The translations under genes were made by a program, and so were the position numbers. Shown piece by piece: positions 45,901-57,688 of a DNA stretch of 64,000 nt. Position 1 is the first letter of the stretch. Every line of letters begins with the position of its first letter. The notes under the pieces were generated by a model that saw only the letters and a list, made by a program, of their open reading frames with translations, did no database searches and was not told the DNA's origin. Source of the DNA: Turritopsis dohrnii (lineage: Eukaryota > Cnidaria > Hydrozoa > Anthoathecata > Oceaniidae); the NCBI GenBank assembly GCA_027922465.2, contig BQMF02000014.1, forward strand, positions 744,001 through 808,000, given 5' to 3'.

Positions 45901-48900
45901 ACATGACAAATTCTAATTCAGGTAAAATGTTTGTGTGTTATGCGGAAAGAAGAGAATTGTTTTGAAGATCTATGTTCTAGAATGATGGTTTGTTGTCACA
46001 TGGTTGTTTTTTACATTATTATTCCTCAAGTTCATTCTACAACTTTAGAGGAGTTTCTGATGTTAATTACAAGCTAATACCTTGTTTACACATTGCAAAA
46101 GTAGATTTCAAGTTCTAATACATAATGTAATTAAAGAAGTCATATCATGTTGTCTTTAAAGGCCCTCCTGGGGACAAAATAAATGGATTACCTGCAAAGA
46201 TGTTTGGGCATATTCACAGGAAACAGCTCATTACATAACGTTGCAACATACATCAATAATCAAGCAAAGAATACTTATGTTCATAAACATTACCTCACTT
46301 GGAAACTCATCTATATCACTTAAAATGTTGTGATAATCTATTTTGGTTAAAGAATCTGAAAGCCTTGGGTTTATGTTAAGAGCAACAAATGTTGTACCGT
46401 AAAACCTCCATGATGATTTTGATAGTTTTATTGTTGATAGTCTTTTTGGCCAGGAAATTTGATTTATAAATGAATGTTTTTGTAGGCAATGCAGAGTACT
46501 CACTTGATGATGCTATTGAGCATATTGGCTTCGGACAATTTCAAGTGAAGGTTATATTGATAGCAGGTCTATCATGGGTATGTATTGCCTTGAATAACAG
46601 TGTGTGTGTTACTTTTTGCATGTGGTTCCCAGAAATGTGATCTCACTCCCCTCAGTATTATTACTACCCTCAGTTACCAAGCATATACTGCTTGGGCATT
46701 GAGATTCAGATTGTAATGCGTTCAAAAACAATTTGATGCTTAGAGTAGTGATGAGATCGCACTCCTGAGTGCCAAACAAGGACATCTTTAAGGATTGAAA
46801 ATATCTACTTACACTATACTGTAGGTATTATATATGGAAACCTTTCTCCCTCCTTTGTAGACAGTGTCATTGTGTGTTTGCAGATATTAGGTGGAGATAG
46901 AGAAAAGTTATTTCTAGTAAATCTGTCAGCATTGATAAAATATAATTATCATTTTGTTTTCTTACATTTCAAAGATGGCCGATGCTATGGAAATGATGGT
47001 TTTGTCCATCATATCTCCTGTACTTTTGTGTCAATGGAATCTGTCAAGTCCACAAGAAGCTCTGATAACAACTGTAAGAAAAACAATATTTTGCTTTTAA
47101 AATTTCTAATCTTCACAAGCTTAATTTTTAAAAAGAACTTGCACATTCTCAGTGGACCAATATTGAAAAATCGCAGTGAAGGAGTGCATTTCTATAGATA
47201 TATACACACTATTTCAATAAAAATGCTCTTTATCGCAGCAACTTTTTGACAATTTTGCCCACTTGATTATGTTATTGAAAAATAGAAAAAACATCATTAT
47301 TTCATAATTACCAAAGATGTTGTAATAATGTAAAGATATTAGATTATATAAATTTATATAAGTTCATATAATCTAATAATTGAATATGATATAATTGAAG
47401 TATTTTTTTTTTTACATAATTCGATTTCTTTTCCATTGAGATATAACTTTTCAATCCTAAATATGAAATTATTCTTTTGCTTTCATTTTTGGAGGATATT
47501 TCTTTACAAAACAATACTTTTGTTAATTTGTATTAATTTATGTTTTAGATGGTGTTTTTGGGACAAGGTCTTGGCTCAGGTGCCTGGGGCTATATCTGCG
47601 ATCGATATGGTAGGAAAAAGGTGTGTGTTTTTATTTATCACCAGCATGTATATATATAACATTTTCTTTTTCTTTGGAAATGTTTTTACGAATTCTATTA
47701 TTTACAATAACCACAACATCATAATAGCATTATCTTATACCATCTACAATCGTGTCTTCGAAAATATCATAGAAAATAATAATAGATCTTTTTGGAAATT
47801 ACGTCACTGCAGGTCTTGTCTCGTTTCTGATGTTTTAAATTACTTTATATGATAAAAAAGTTTGTGTAAGATTTTCCCTTTGAGTATCATTTCTTTTAAA
47901 AAATGACACAAATTCCATTATTATGTGGTTTGAAAGCGAGGCAACATCCGCTGTGACATATATATTTTCCGAAAAGGTCTATTAACAGTTTAGAAAAGTT
48001 GTTAGTTATTGCTGTTTATGAAAAATGCTGTTTTCTATGGTGACCAATTTTTTTTTGTGCACTAGTTTAGAAAGTGCAGCAGTAATCACTAGAATAATAG
48101 TAGAAGTAAATAATTTAAGAGACAAAATCGATAAGTGAGTTCATCTTTGTACGTCAGATCAGAAATGAATTTTAAAAAAGATTTTTACAATTTAAAGCTT
48201 TTTGTATTTGACTGGCGAAAGTTTTAAAGTGATGTTTGATAATGTGAAACATTTCTCAACATTTTTTATTTATCTTCATTTTAGGGTCTATATATTAGCG
48301 TGTGTCTTGTCTTAGTATTTGGAATACTTAGTTCTCAATCCCCTTCATATGTGTGGATCTTGGTTTTGAGATTTCTTGTTGGTTTTGGAATTGGAGGTGT
48401 GCCACAAGCGTAAGTAGTGAGGATGTTTGTCACATCTTATTCACACTTATCATAATATATTATATGATGCTCCTGGTGTGTTTTTGATAACAAAACCCTA
48501 ACAAAATCTTAAGAAGAAAAGAAATAATGCTACTTATGGTTTTTTCTATAATGAATTAACAGTACAACATCAAGAGAAAAAATATTGGTTTTTATTATGA
48601 TGTTGAATTGTCCATTTACAACCTAATTCAGTAAAAAAAAAGAAAAACAACATGGCTTTGGGAATACAACTTTATAATAAAATAGTGTCACCAGAGACTT
48701 GAAAATTTTGCTAACTAAAAACAAAAAGTCAGTTTATTGTTGTATTTCGACCTACACATTCCAGAGATCATCATTTTCTGTCATAGTCATCAAAATGTTC
48801 GAGTATCTGGTGACACTATTTGTTATCCATCCATTAAACCATGCAAACTTGTTCGATTGATGGCCTCTTCATTACGATCTATTATGCTTTTAGTGTCACT

Positions 48901-51900
48901 ATAGTTACAGAAGTACTTCCATCCAATTCACGTGGACGATCTATAATCTTACTGGAGGTTAGCATGCATTTGTATGTTTTTCACCTTCCCACTGGGCAAA
49001 AATGTCAAAAAAGTCACTGTGGCAAAGATCATTTTCATTGAAATAGTATGTCCATAAAAATTCACTCACCTGCATTGATTTTTACACAAACTTGTTCCTA
49101 AAATGCTTACTATCATAGATGGTTTTCTTATTTTCTTAACTTTTTTTTCTAGTTTTTTTGGGCACTTGGGTCAGTATTTGCTGCTGCAATTGCTATTGGT
49201 GCAATAGATTCAGTAGGATGGCGTTGGTATCTCATTTTCATAACAATACCCATGCTCTTGTTTTTAATTACTGGCCTTGTGAGTATTTTTTTTAGGTGTT
49301 ATACTGGTTTTCTGTGTCTATTAAATTGTCAATTATTCCAATAATTGCACTAACTTTTTGAAATTTACCTTCAATTTCTTTCCAGTGGTTACCAGAATCC
49401 CCACGATATCTTCTAACTACCGGAATGTATGATAAGGTAGTCAAATTATTACAAGACATTGCAAAGGAAAATGGTAAAACGCTTCCAGAAGGCACTCTGG
49501 TGGCTGGCGAAGTAAATGTAGGTAGTTTTCATAAACATTTCTAAAATTTGTAGAAAATGTGATTTTTAAAGGTAAACATTTTGAAGGAATTTAATGATCA
49601 CAATTATTCCGAAAAAGTGATGTTATCTGCAATTTATTCATGATACATGAATTTGATGATTAACTTCTGTTGGTCAAAATCTTGAATATATGATATAGTT
49701 ATATACCTGTAAAACTGTATAATTAGATGAGCCTGTAATATCAATAGTATAATAGAAGAATCCCAGCCGGCACATTTGTTAAAAGATCTCTGGCATGGAG
49801 CACATTTCTATAGAAATATATGCACTATTTCAATAAAAATGCTCTTCGTTGCAGTGATTTTTTGGCGATTTTGTCCACTGGGATGGTGTGGATAAACTAT
49901 GACAAAAATAAAACATACTATTATCTCAATATTTTGCCCTGCATTTTGCCCTGCTTTTATCTCATGATGAAGACTTTTTTTCAGTTGTGCTTTTAGGTAT
50001 TTTGTATTATATGTTTCCTGTTCACACCACACAGGAATATAATACAAGAATTTTCTTTTTAGAAAAAGCGTGGTCGGGTATGGGATTTATTTTCTAAAGA
50101 TTGGCGGAGAACTACTGCTCTGCTTTGGATCATATGGTAAGGAAAGAATCACCAGACAACATGATGTTAAGTTTCACTCTGTCAATGATACATAGGCTGA
50201 AATGTGGGAGGAACCCTAACCCTAACAGGGCAATGGCTGTTGATCAGTGACACTGTTAGTAGAACAATCTCTGGTTACTCTGTTGATCGTTCGATTTCTA
50301 CTCAATTTATTACCTTCAAAACAATTGGAAACCATCTGTTTACAAAATAACATTTGAATTGGTTTTCATGTGAAACTTTTTCGTTATAAAATTATGAGGG
50401 GTGTGTATGTCTAACTAAATGCAAAATTGACTTACGGTTGACAGTCATTTGACATACATGATCATTAACCCCCCTCTTTATGCAGAAAAACATAAATTTT
50501 GACCGCATATGAGTGATGTACGCTTGCATATTGTTAGGCAAACCTACACTAAAGACCTAAGATATGTGATTTAGAACGGGCAAGTTTTCTAATCAAAAAT
50601 CCAAGCGTGAAGGAAGTTGAAGTTTTCCGTAAAAATCATCATTAGGTGGTTCATTTTGTCTCTACTGAAAATGGATAGAAGACATCCTCAGGGTTGTCCA
50701 AGTTCACTAAAAATTCCATCCCAACTTTCTTAAAGGTTCACATCTGCGTTTTCATATTACGGTATTGTGTTACTAACAACAGAAATGTTTCAAACTGGTA
50801 TTGATGGTTGCAACCCATTCGCCAGTAAGTATAATCTCGTTTTTCTTTTTGTTTCAGTATAACCCAGTGAGCAAAAATTGTCAAAAAGTCACTGCGATGA
50901 AGAGGGTTTTTTTATTGTAATAATGTGTGTGTATTTCTTTACACAATGCACTCCTGCGCAGTGATTTTTCAACAAATTTACCCACTGGGAAGTAACTTTT
51001 TACAAATTTTCGATCTAATTTCTGAAATCACATTGCTACTAAAAATTTGTTGTGTGAATTTCCACAAACTGCTAGAATTTGGTTCACAAGCATTCATTCG
51101 CTAAATAAGTTTGGGCAATCAGAAGTCTTTAAATAACTATAATAAGAAAGATTAGTACAAGGTAGCTGTTGGAACCTTGAAGCTTTTTGTCAGAGTGTCT
51201 TATGATGCGAATGTTTGTTTGGAAACTTTCTGAACCTGTAGTCATTATGATGGGATTTTGTAAAGAACATAAAAAAATGGCAAAAAAATTGTCAAATAAC
51301 CTTGAAAATCAGCCAGAAATTGGGAAAAAATAATCCTTGAAAATCTTGAAGGCTGGGAAAGTATTTGGCCGCTACCATGTTATTAAACTTTGGAGATTTA
51401 GATTTTTTGGCCCTGTTGACTTGAACAGAAATAGGGGTGACTTTTCCTGGGCAAAATTATTTTCATGTCCATTAATTCAAACCAAACTGAATGAATATAG
51501 ATACCAAGAAATTTCGTTCTAAGTACCTCTTCATTCGTCATAGATCATACGAGAGCCCTGGGTGATTGTCATCATTTAACAAACAAAGATTACACTGATT
51601 TTATGTTGACTAGCATAGCTGAATTTCCAGGTAACGTTTTATATAATGTACATTCATTGCAATAGCGATCACCTCTGCGCAACGACCACCTCCCATCAAC
51701 GACCACTAAACATTGATCCTGCTACAGTCAAAGTCTCATACGAAAACCTCCCCAGAGCGATCACCTCCAATCAACGACCATTTCGAGTTGGTCCCTGGAA
51801 GTGGTCGCTATTAGAGGTTATAGCTATGCACGCTTTGATAACAGTTTCCTGATTTTATCGTGTAAAAACAAAGAAAGAAAGAAAGAAAGAAATGTCAGTT

Positions 51901-54900
51901 CTGTTCTTGCCTCGTTATCAAGTGGAATTATAATGGCGTTTGTATCATTAACAAAAAGTGATGATGCTTTTAGGGGAAAAGTTATTTTACAAAGTTCTTT
52001 TATTATGATGAATTACGTCATAATTATGTCGAAGCTGGTGTGATTTATGGATATAACTTCCGTTTGAAGCGGACGATTTAGTCAATTGTTGATGTCGTCA
52101 CTATTAAACAAGAGAGATTGAGTGGAAGAGGATGGATAGGATTTCCAAATCACACAAGGTTGAACTCTGTGATCATAGAAAGCAGTTTTTTATGAAGTTG
52201 ATTATAATGCAACTAAAAACATGCGCCTGGTTTTTATGAATAAACAGAAAATAGCACTTTAGAACTTTAGAAGGATCTCCTCATGTCTTTCATATAATGG
52301 TTTATACGGAAACCGAAACCCTGAGAATATCCCAGAATGCTCGAAGCTCAGATCAGATTTGTGAAGTTACTGATTAAAGCCAAAATAGACCCTAGGGTAC
52401 ATGTGTTATTATTTTTAATGGCATTTGTTCAGGGGATTTTTCACCCTTTTCATGTGTTTTCCTTTACCCAGTGTGCAAAATCGTTCCAAAGTCACTGCGA
52501 TGAAGAGCATTTTTAGTAGCGTGTATATTTCTATAGAAATGCACTCCTTCGCAGTGGTTTTTCATCGAATTTGTTCACTAATCAAAATGTACGTTTTCCA
52601 TTAAATTCTGTTTGTTTGTTTGTTTTTTCAGGATTATTTATAACTATTCTGTTGATTGAGTGGCTGGGCCGAAAGAAAACACTAGCATCGCTTTTCGTAG
52701 GAGCAGCAATATCTTTTTTACTGTTAGCCATTTGTTCTGGAAGGTCAGTAAAATATGCTTTCCAGTCCGTTGTTGTGGTGTTTAGTGTCAATCCCTGTGA
52801 GAAAATTTGTTGAAAAAGCACTGCGAAGGAGTGCGTTTTTATAGAAATATACACATTTTCAATAAAAAATGCTCTTCATTGCAGTGACTTTTTTTGACAA
52901 TTTTGCCCACTGCAATGCTTTCTATGTATCACGTGTTTCATAATATGAAGACCTGTTTTGGGGCTTATCAGTACACTCGGCTTCGTTTCACATTATTTTT
53001 GAAAACGAGACAACCATTCGAAACATATTTGTCATTGAGGGAGAGGTTATAAGAGTTATTCTAGACAGGTCTGCAACACGGTGTTTGAGCAAAGCCTTAA
53101 GAAAGTTCGAAAGACCTATATACGCGTTTGTACGGTTTAGTTGCTTCTAAAGAACTGTAGTAGTTGTTGACAATCATTTATCTCTTTAGGACTATGTCAG
53201 TAGTCTTTCTCTTCGCTGTGCGTGGATTTGTTACTGGGAGTTTCCAGGCCGCATATGTCTACACTCCCGAGGTAAATATTATTCAGATCAATATCAGAGA
53301 TATTTTGTTGAAGTGAAAGTGCCTTTCAGAAAACCTGTGAAAATATCAAATTTATTATTCAATGTAGATAGGCCTTTAATAGAAAGGCCTATTTACATAA
53401 TAGAAATATCTTATAAGTCAATTACTCGTATTTTTTTTATAAGCAACCCAACTTTTTGCCTCCTAGGAAAGTTGCTTAAAATCCGCCTAAAAATCCTAAA
53501 CGATTGTTTACATCAATCTTGAGTAATTTTGAAATTTCAGACCAAAGAAGAAAATAAAGTCATGTAAAGAGTCATTGTGGGAAAGCAAAGAGGCATTGTG
53601 GGGAAAGAAAATAAGAAACAGTGAATGTTGCGTTTAAAACATTTTTTAAATAAAACAACAAATGGCGACTATAAACTAATATAAAAGATAGGGTACATAA
53701 AGTTTTATAAATTTTTATAGAGGAAGTGTTGAAATTTTTAAAATCATTGTCATCATTTTGATCTTCGTCCATCACAATGAAGAGTTCATCTTCGATACAT
53801 CTTTTTATGCATATACTGTAAATTTTTTAAAATAATTATGTTCCTTGAATAAAAACTTTGGCCTAGGAAAGTTGCTTAATTTTTTTGAAGATTTGCCTAG
53901 GGTTGCTTATAAAAGAAATAAGTGTAAATTTGACCATTGATTTAGTCGGTTTCACCTCTAGATTGACTTTTTTTAGGTTTTACCTACAAACGTTAGGGCC
54001 ATTGGATTAGGTGCTTGTAGTATGTTCGCCCGTGTTGGCGCAATGTCGACGCCATTTGTTGCGCAGGTACGTATAATTATAGGTTCCCCGTGTAACCGTC
54101 TCCGGATTTAAGCTTGATCGTAAAATTTACATATTCGTTAAGACGAGGGTTCGCTTAACACCGAGTTCGTTATTTCCTTATCCCAAGCATGTCTCATTTA
54201 TCCCAAACATGTCTTGATTATCCCAAACATGTCTCGATTATCCCAAACATGCCTTGATTCGTATCTCGATCCACCAAACACGCCTCCATTTGATGACATC
54301 TCGTCTCGTTTCTGGTTATGTGTAAATACCTGTATGCTTTTTCTGCAGGTTTTGATTCACAAATCCTTCTACGCTGTGATTGGCGTTTACGCAGTTCTGT
54401 TGCTTTCTTGTGCACTCGCTTCACTGCTTCTACCCATCGAGACGAAAGGCAAAGTTCTGGCGGTAAGAATCCTTTCAAACTTATGCAGTGTCTAGCAACT
54501 CTGACCTTTTTGTTGTTGTTGTTGTTGTTGTTTGTTTGTTTTTGTTTTTCTTGGCTCACAAGATACTATCTTGAGAGACTCTTATTTACATTTTGAAAGA
54601 ACGAGACATAATTTTGATCGCTTAACCCAGTCAGAATTAACAGTTTGAGCGCAAGTATTAAAATCTTGTCAGACAAACCTATAAAGGGAATTCTGGAATT
54701 TTTTCCAAACGCTCAAAGAAATTTAAGAAATAGTTGCGCTTGAATCCTTTGGTAAAGCGTAAGCATCGAATATATTAAGCCCACTTTTGGTCTTAATTAT
54801 ATCCAGGTATTAATCACGGTCATGGTTCTTTGATCTCTTTTTAGTATTGTACTTGTGAAAGAATAAGTAAATTAATTAATTTCCGAGAAAATCCGAAAAG

Positions 54901-55366
54901 TTCCACAATACTTGTGAAAATAACGATGTTTTACTTGGAATGATGCACGTTTAACTTTTTCGTGAAAAAAAACCACACAAAAAACGTGTTCACACGAACT
55001 CTCATATCGGACGACGTGAGATTTGATATTTCATATCGGGCTGGTAACTTCCCCACCTTTAATTTTTTATCCAGGTGGTCGAAGTAATAACGTTGCTATT
55101 GTTTTCTGAGTTAATTGAAACCAATGCGAAGTTTTGAAGTTGAGAGAATCTTGAAGACGATCAGAACCTTTAGATCAGAAGCAAATAATTAAACTACTCA
55201 TATAAACAACCTTTAAAATCCTTTAAGCCATTTTTTTGACCTTTGGAGGACTGTTGACGAAAGTTCTAGTTGTTATGCTACCATGTTTGTTTGTTTTTAG
55301 GATTCCACGGCAACAAGCAGTGGACTGGAACTGGAAACGAGAAAAGGATACCAAAGTTTTCAATAG
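39901..55366 (+). CDS. SVOP: SVOP-like major-facilitator transporter, 16 exons
   Basis: Exons: 39901-39970, 46486-46577, 46975-47073, 47549-47620, 48285-48409, 48894-48957, 49153-49278, 49386-49517, 50063-50136, 50736-50824, 51544-51630, 52632-52743, 53190-53271, 53977-54066, 54349-54462 and 55301-55366. All have GT/AG borders and consistent phases; total 1494 bp, 497 residues. An in-frame TAG precedes the ATG. SVOP signatures: [16 protein letters not shown] start, [12 protein letters not shown], the DRYGRK loop, [22 protein letters not shown] near the end. The fold is MFS with about 12 membrane segments; the D(x)YGRK and EWLGRKK loops are the two conserved cytoplasmic loops. SVOP-family proteins sit in vesicle membranes and their substrate is unsettled. 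Intron 1 is 6.5 kb. The N-terminus is shorter than in vertebrate SVOP and acidic. Confidence 0.93.
43687..43843. repeat. Dispersed repeat, copy 1
   Basis: TATCATCAAACTTTGAATGT to AAATCAGGGAAAAAGAA matches 60466-60620 over about 150 bp with moderate divergence. SVOP intron 1. Confidence 0.7.
44321..44372. mobile_element. Hairpin MITE family, half copy 6
   Basis: Only the CAGTGGGCAAAATCATCAAA arm and CACTGCAATATAGTG remain. SVOP intron 1. Confidence 0.6.
44407..44720 (+). repeat. tRNA-derived SINE
   Basis: Head with A-box-like AGCTTTGTGGTAGAGTGCTC and B-box GGGTTCAATCTCC, then a body with AATGCTCTAGGACCTCCTTT and GACCCTCATTGATA. The same tail occurs alone at 11362-11415. Acceptor pairing is only partial, so not a tRNA gene. 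SVOP intron 1. Confidence 0.75.
45290..45395. repeat. Dispersed repeat, copy 1 of second pair
   Basis: GTTGGTGGATAAGACATTTT and flanking AATGAAAAATACG match 60330-60450. SVOP intron 1. Confidence 0.65.
47150..47266. mobile_element. Hairpin MITE family, copy 7
   Basis: TCAGTGGACCAATATTG to TTGCCCACTTG, with GGAGTGCATTTCTATAGATA inside. SVOP intron 3. Confidence 0.85.
48989..49090. mobile_element. Hairpin MITE family, degenerate copy 8
   Basis: CACTGGGCAAAAATGTCAAA with a partial right arm. SVOP intron 6. Confidence 0.6.
49767..49881. mobile_element. Hairpin MITE family, copy 9
   Basis: Right end TTTGTCCACTGGG intact, left end eroded. SVOP intron 8. Confidence 0.75.
50863..50989. mobile_element. 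Hairpin MITE family, copy 10 (best preserved)
   Basis: CCCAGTGAGCAAAAATTGTC to TACCCACTGGG. Internal arms CACTGCGATGAAGAG and CTCCTGCGCAGTG pair. SVOP intron 10. Confidence 0.9.
51640..51830. mobile_element. Short MITE with TAGCGAYCACYTC ends
   Basis: AATAGCGATCACCTC on the left and AAGTGGTCGCTATT on the right are inverted, with internal repeats of CAACGACCA and GCGATCACCTC. It resembles short Tigger/pogo-derived repeats. SVOP intron 11. Confidence 0.6.
52468..52580. mobile_element. Hairpin MITE family, copy 11
   Basis: CCAGTGTGCAAAATCG to AATTTGTTCACTA, with ATGCACTCCTTCGCAGTG. It ends about 50 bp before an SVOP exon (intron 11). Confidence 0.8.
52794..52913. mobile_element. Hairpin MITE family, copy 12, inverted relative to copy 11
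   Basis: Starts about 50 bp after the donor of exon 52632-52743 and ends TTGCCCACTGCA. With copy 11 it brackets that exon. SVOP intron 12. Confidence 0.8.
53419..53930. mobile_element. TTGCTTATAA-type element
   Basis: TTACTCGTATTTTTTTTATA then AGCAACCC at the left; GGTTGCTTATAAAAGAAATA then AGTG at the right. Shares CCTAGGAAAGTTGCTTAA blocks with 28131-28562. SVOP intron 13, ending about 45 bp before the next exon. Confidence 0.75.
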
Positions 55367-55555
55367 CACTTTTTTACAAACTTAGTGTTTCATAACACAC
55401 TAGAAATATTGGATATTGTATTTCCTTATTTATTTGATCTAAATTCCTTCTAATATCTCGTTTGCTGTTTTTGAAGTCTATTCCCGTCATTTCCAGGTAC
55501 TCTGATACGCGTAGAGGATTAACCAAGTAAATTTGCGCGGGCAAAAAGTTTAGTA

Positions 55556-55709
55556 ACGAAAATCAAATTCAGAAGTTTCATTTTTGAAAATGATAACTTT
55601 ATATTAGACGATTCGGTCTCCGTCCAAAGACCATCATCAAGAAGATATATATCGAGAGAGAGAGAGAGAGAAGCGTTTTTTGAATGAAGGTTCTGAATTT
55701 GATTTTCGT
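55556..55709. repeat. 154-bp segment with perfect 19-bp inverted ends
   Basis: ACGAAAATCAAATTCAGAA at 55556-55574 is exactly mirrored at 55691-55709. Between them lies a GA microsatellite (55654-55671) and, on minus, TTGATGA plus a GGTCT...AGACC stem. Confidence 0.7.
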
Positions 55710-56020
55710 GGAAGAGTATTCACTTTTCAGTAATTTCCTTGTCTTTTACGCTGTATGTTCATCTGAAAAATCGTAAACATTACATTAAAACGATGAAAAC
55801 ACTTATAAAAGTACTTGAACAAATGAGGCTAAGCTCGAACCCCTTCCTCACTAACCCAGACACATTTCACAAGGTTTACACCGCAAAGTCTGATATTTAA
55901 ATCCTGTCCCGTCAACTGTATGCTAGTCACAGTGTAATAACCAATTAACATAGGCGTATAAAGACATTCTAAATGGCTCCTCAAGGGGAGAAGGGAGACG
56001 AACTGAACTTGTTGAAGCAG

Positions 56021-56130
56021 AAGGTTGCATGGACGTACTCAGGAGGTTGCATAGACGTACTCAGAAGGTTGCATAGACGTACTCAGAAGGTTGCATAGAC
56101 GTACTCAGAAGGTTGCATGGACGTACTCAG
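56021..56130. repeat. Minisatellite, 5 x 22 bp
   Basis: Unit AAGGTTGCATAGACGTACTC plus AG, five nearly identical copies. Confidence 0.95.
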
Positions 56131-56260
56131 GTCAGTCCAAATAAGTGGAGGAGTGCAACGCTATATGATATTTGCATTCAGTTTTAAGAAGTGACAATTG
56201 CATGCTTTTCTGTTCAACTTGAAAAAACTAATCTCTCATTTACAAATTTTGACTGAGTAA
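56131..56260. mobile_element. Diverged copy of the CAGAGGCGTAG MITE
   Basis: GGTCAGTCCAAATAAGTGGA then GGAG and CATGCTTTTCTGTTCAAC match 29640-29730 loosely; ends eroded. Confidence 0.45.
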
Positions 56261-56665
56261 CTCTGATTAGGCTGTAATTTGAACATGAAGACAACACTGT
56301 TCGCGTATAACGCGACTGAATAACTATTATACAATATAGAAAGAAAAAGCAACCATAAAAATGTTTGGATCACATAGGGAACCAATATACGGAGTTCTTG
56401 GATAAAGCAGAGCGTTCTGAACAACAGCTGCAAAATTCCTTGATCTTCAGTTTCAGTCTCCCTAGGAATGTTTCTGATGATTTCTCGTCCTTTTGTTCTT
56501 CCATTCCCTAAAAATACAGATCTGATGTTAAAGCTTCAGTCCTATTTTAAGGTACGCCACCACAGACGTTCGATCACTTCAATTCCAAATATTCACGCCC
56601 GAGCTCAAGCAAATTCAACTTTGCGTTCTGAAAAAAAATCTATTAAGTGCAAATCAGGCTTGGTA

Positions 56666-56788
56666 GAGTGCAAAATCGTCAAAATGTCACTGCGATGAAG
56701 TGCTTTTTCATTCATTGTGTATATTTGAATACCTTTCCTATAGCAATGTACTCCATTGCAATGACTTTTTAATGAATTCGTTTACTGG
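56666..56788. mobile_element. Hairpin MITE family, copy 13
   Basis: GTGCAAAATCGTCAAAATGT to CGTTTACTGG. Confidence 0.7.
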
Positions 56789-57027
56789 ATTTAAGATATC
56801 GAGTTTAGGTCGGCCTTTAAACATTTGATATTTCTAAAAATGTAGCGGTTTAAAGGTTATCATAACATTTGATCTAAAATCTTTTGTGATGCAAAATAAA
56901 TCATTAAATTTCAAAACATTGTATACTATTATATTACAGACCTTCATTTTGCAGATAATAATAATAATAATAAAAATAATTAAAAATAGTTAAACAGATA
57001 AGTAAAAAATGCACACAAAAATCGGTT

Positions 57028-57112
57028 GGAGCCAACCTTGAACCCAGGGTCTCTTCGCCGCTATCCGTATATCGAAAAGGAAAGAGGCCCTGGGTTCCAG
57101 GTTGGGTTGGAG
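57028..57112. repeat. Palindromic CCCTGGGTTC repeat
   Basis: GCCAACCTTGAACCCAGGGT is mirrored by CCCTGGGTTCCAGGTTGG after a spacer of about 30 bp. The 30446-30495 sequence is one arm with the same GATATACG flank. Confidence 0.7.
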
Positions 57113-57204
57113 CTGTAGATGAAGATGTAAAAGCAGTCCTTAAGAGCAAGCTCTTTTAAAAGATGAAATACAGGAAATTTTAAAGTTGTTTTTTTTAACG
57201 AATA

Positions 57205-57320
57205 TACCGAATTTCAAAATAATTTTTACATCAATGGAAAGCCATTTTCAAGCTCTTTCGGCTAGTATATTTTTGTGAAAAATGAAAAAGTGGTTTTTGA
57301 AAAAATAATGAAAATGTCTT
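57205..57320. repeat. Dispersed AT-rich repeat, copy 2
   Basis: Partner of 4866-4975. Confidence 0.5.
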
Positions 57321-57594
57321 GGAAAAATGTAACTACATTTTTACGTTTGTTTTAAATTGTTCTATTTATGACGGTTTAATTCGCTATATGTATCACGTTT
57401 TCTTTTATTTCAAACAATTTAAACTGATCCATTAAAATGATAACGTATTTCAGCCTTTTATAGACCTTCCCAAATTTCTCTTTAAACGTCATGGCTAAGC
57501 CAACGAGTATCGCCTCGTTTTGAAGGTTTTAATTATCCCACTGCAAATAATAAGTATTACTGTGTGATTAATGAAACAATAGAATGTATAAGCT

Positions 57595-57688
57595 GTAGAG
57601 GAGTGCATTTCTAAAGAAATATACACACTATTTCAATAAAAATGGTCTTCATCGCAGTGTTCTTTTGACGATTTTGCTCAATGGGAAA
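57595..57688. mobile_element. Hairpin MITE family, copy 14
   Basis: GGAGTGCATTTCTAAAGAAA to TTTGCTCAATGGGA; left arm lost. Confidence 0.7.

Noticed and set aside
47436..47852. 138-codon plus frame overlapping SVOP exon 47549-47620
   Set aside because: Wrong frame relative to the conserved transporter and mostly intronic.
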